Assembly (NCBI RefSeq): GCF_003952525.1
Contig: NZ_CP034451.1
Coordinates: 2,604,001 to 2,668,000 of the forward strand
From: Mesorhizobium sp. M3A.F.Ca.ET.080.04.2.1
GTDB lineage: Bacteria; Pseudomonadota; Alphaproteobacteria; Rhizobiales; Rhizobiaceae
Direction: 5' to 3'
DNA: 64,000 bases
Part shown: piece by piece, positions 63,121-64,000 of the stretch
Numbering within the stretch: position 1 is the first letter of the stretch
How the letters are laid out: every line of letters begins with the position of its first letter
Position numbers and translations under genes: made by a program
The notes under the pieces: generated by a model
The model's database searches: none
Told to the model about the DNA's origin: nothing
Seen by the model: only the letters and a program-made list of their open reading frames with translations

Positions 63121-63130
63121 CCCTGACAAG
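63121..63130. repeat. Right target-site duplication of the IS
   Basis: CCCTGACAAG, identical to 61956-61965. Confidence 0.95.
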
Positions 63131-63145
63131 GGAGAGGCAAAGGCG

Positions 63146-64000
63146 CTATGGCCTCCTAAACCCCGTCGGGCCGCCATAAAGATAGCTGATGCGCTCAACC
63201 GCCTCCTTCAGCCCCTCGCGCGAGACCAGCATGGTGTGGCCGTTGGCGTGGACCATGTCTTTGGCGTCGGTCATGATCGCGACATGGCCTTTCCAGAAGA
63301 CGAGGTCGCCGCGCCGCAGTCCTGAGAAATCCGGACCGGGCTCGAATGGCGAGCCAATGCTCGCCGCCTGCATGTCGGTATCGCGCAGCACGTTGCGGCC
63401 GGCCATGCGCATCGACAGTTGGACGAGACCGGAGCAGTCGATGCCGAAGCCGGAAACGCCGCCCCAGAGATAGGGCGTGCCGAGGAAGCTTTCGGCAATC
63501 GTGACATAGTCATCGCCGACCTCGGCGAGCGGCCGCAGATGGCGGGCGATGACAGCCTGGCCGGAGGGGAGCAGCGCATAATGCGTGCCGCGCGTTTCGG
63601 CGGAGCGTGTCACCGTCACGCAAGACCCCATCGACAATTGGCCAGCTGTCGGGAAGCGCAGGTCCGGGCCGGGATAGACAAAGGTGCGCGGCACCGAGAC
63701 GATGTGGGTCGGCGTCTTCTCGCGCGGGCCCAGCACCGTGTCCGCGACATAGCCGACATAACCGTCGGCCTCGGCCTGAACCCAAGCCCAGCCTTCCGCC
63801 TCCTCGAAGACCAGCACGTCGTCGCCGAACAGCGCCTGCGTGTCGACGCCGGCATCGGGGCGCGGCGTCTTGCGCAAATCGGCGACCGAGGCGGCGATCC
63901 GCGCCGGGCGGCCGGCGACGAAGCGGTCGGCCGCCACCCTCCCTTTCAGCCTGGCATCGGCAAGGTCGGAACGAAAGGCGTGAAGGCGGGCGTCCCTGGC
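63146..64000 (-). CDS. NlpC/P60 family C40 peptidase, 5' end outside the window
   Basis: Peptidoglycan-type cysteine peptidase. The frame stays open to the window edge and the residues beyond 63937 (ARDARLHAFRSDLADARLKG) look like the usual N-terminus, so the true start lies outside. Two SH3-like regions precede the catalytic domain (ASVADLRKTPRPDAG, then TFVYPGPDLRFPTAGQLSMG). The catalytic Cys is in GFGIDCSGLVQLSMRMAG, and the His in VFWKGHVAIMTDAKDMVHAN. No lipobox or signal can be judged. In Rhizobiales this gene usually follows leucyl aminopeptidase. The IS right end is 26 bases past its stop. Confidence 0.9.
   Translation of the reverse strand, partial: ARDARLHAFRSDLADARLKGRVAADRFVAGRPARIAASVADLRKTPRPDAGVDTQALFGDDVLVFEEAEGWAWVQAEADGYVGYVADTVLGPREKTPTHIVSVPRTFVYPGPDLRFPTAGQLSMGSCVTVTRSAETRGTHYALLPSGQAVIARHLRPLAEVGDDYVTIAESFLGTPYLWGGVSGFGIDCSGLVQLSMRMAGRNVLRDTDMQAASIGSPFEPGPDFSGLRRGDLVFWKGHVAIMTDAKDMVHANGHTMLVSREGLKEAVERISYLYGGPTGFRRP

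Overview
The window looks like a chromosomal segment of an alphaproteobacterium of the order Rhizobiales, most probably Mesorhizobium or a close relative. The pointers are uniformly high GC and several gene sets typical of this group: chvE-gguABC with a divergent gbpR-like LysR gene, GcrA, a PodJ-like polar protein, class I lysyl-tRNA synthetase, a double-length dCTP deaminase, a SAM-II riboswitch before metZ, and intergenic palindromic repeats of a kind I associate with mesorhizobia. The genus is inferred; no rRNA or housekeeping comparison was possible. Most of the window is dense core chromosome with small intergenic gaps.
Layout. 1-6.6 kb: end of a hybrid histidine kinase, a convergent LuxR-type response regulator, a DUF952 protein with pyrD, a MATE exporter, a histone-deacetylase-like hydrolase, a small membrane protein and a sugar transferase. 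6.8-8.0 kb: tRNA-Gly(CCC), a secreted COG3904-like protein and a Tat-signal peptide with an arginine/tryptophan-rich tail. 8.1-14.8 kb: sugar uptake module gbpR / chvE-gguA-gguB-gguC. 14.8-19.6 kb: amino-acid binding protein, dCTP deaminase, SAM-II riboswitch and metZ, and a ceramide-glucosyltransferase-like enzyme. 19.8-25.5 kb: apaG, an alpha/beta hydrolase, the argD-argF-hslO run and gcrA. 25.5-29.8 kb: CorA, phoU, phoR and ppk2, a phosphate-related group lacking pstSCAB and phoB. 29.9-32.5 kb: a quorum-sensing locus luxR-luxI-crotonase with an old internal tandem duplication. 32.7-37.3 kb: binding protein, TerB, lysK, a thermonuclease-like protein and an S24 repressor-like regulator. 37.6-44.9 kb: beta-oxidation run (two acyl-CoA dehydrogenases, thiolase, FadB-type enzyme) preceded by a MerR/LiuR-like regulator with matching palindromes. 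45.3-49.3 kb: PodJ-like protein. 49.5-58.5 kb: TSUP exporter, TIGR02186 protein, YegD-like Hsp70, LysR and a SoeABC-type molybdenum sulfite dehydrogenase. 58.5-64 kb: PdeM and its partner helicase, an intact ISAs1-family insertion sequence with a 10-bp target duplication, and a partial NlpC/P60 peptidase.
The most interesting signals lie between genes. There are two families of dispersed palindromic repeats, one of which sits at or within 6 bp of stop codons in all three copies. The luxR-luxI spacer is duplicated and carries a ghost luxI start and a luxR 3' fragment. An inverted heptamer array supplies the stop codons of both gcrA and corA. An arginine-rich leader ORF ends in a terminator just before argD. 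Paired operators surround the fatty-acid regulator and lie between gbpR and chvE. No CRISPR array, prophage or clear genomic island was seen; the IS at 61966-63120 is the only complete mobile element.
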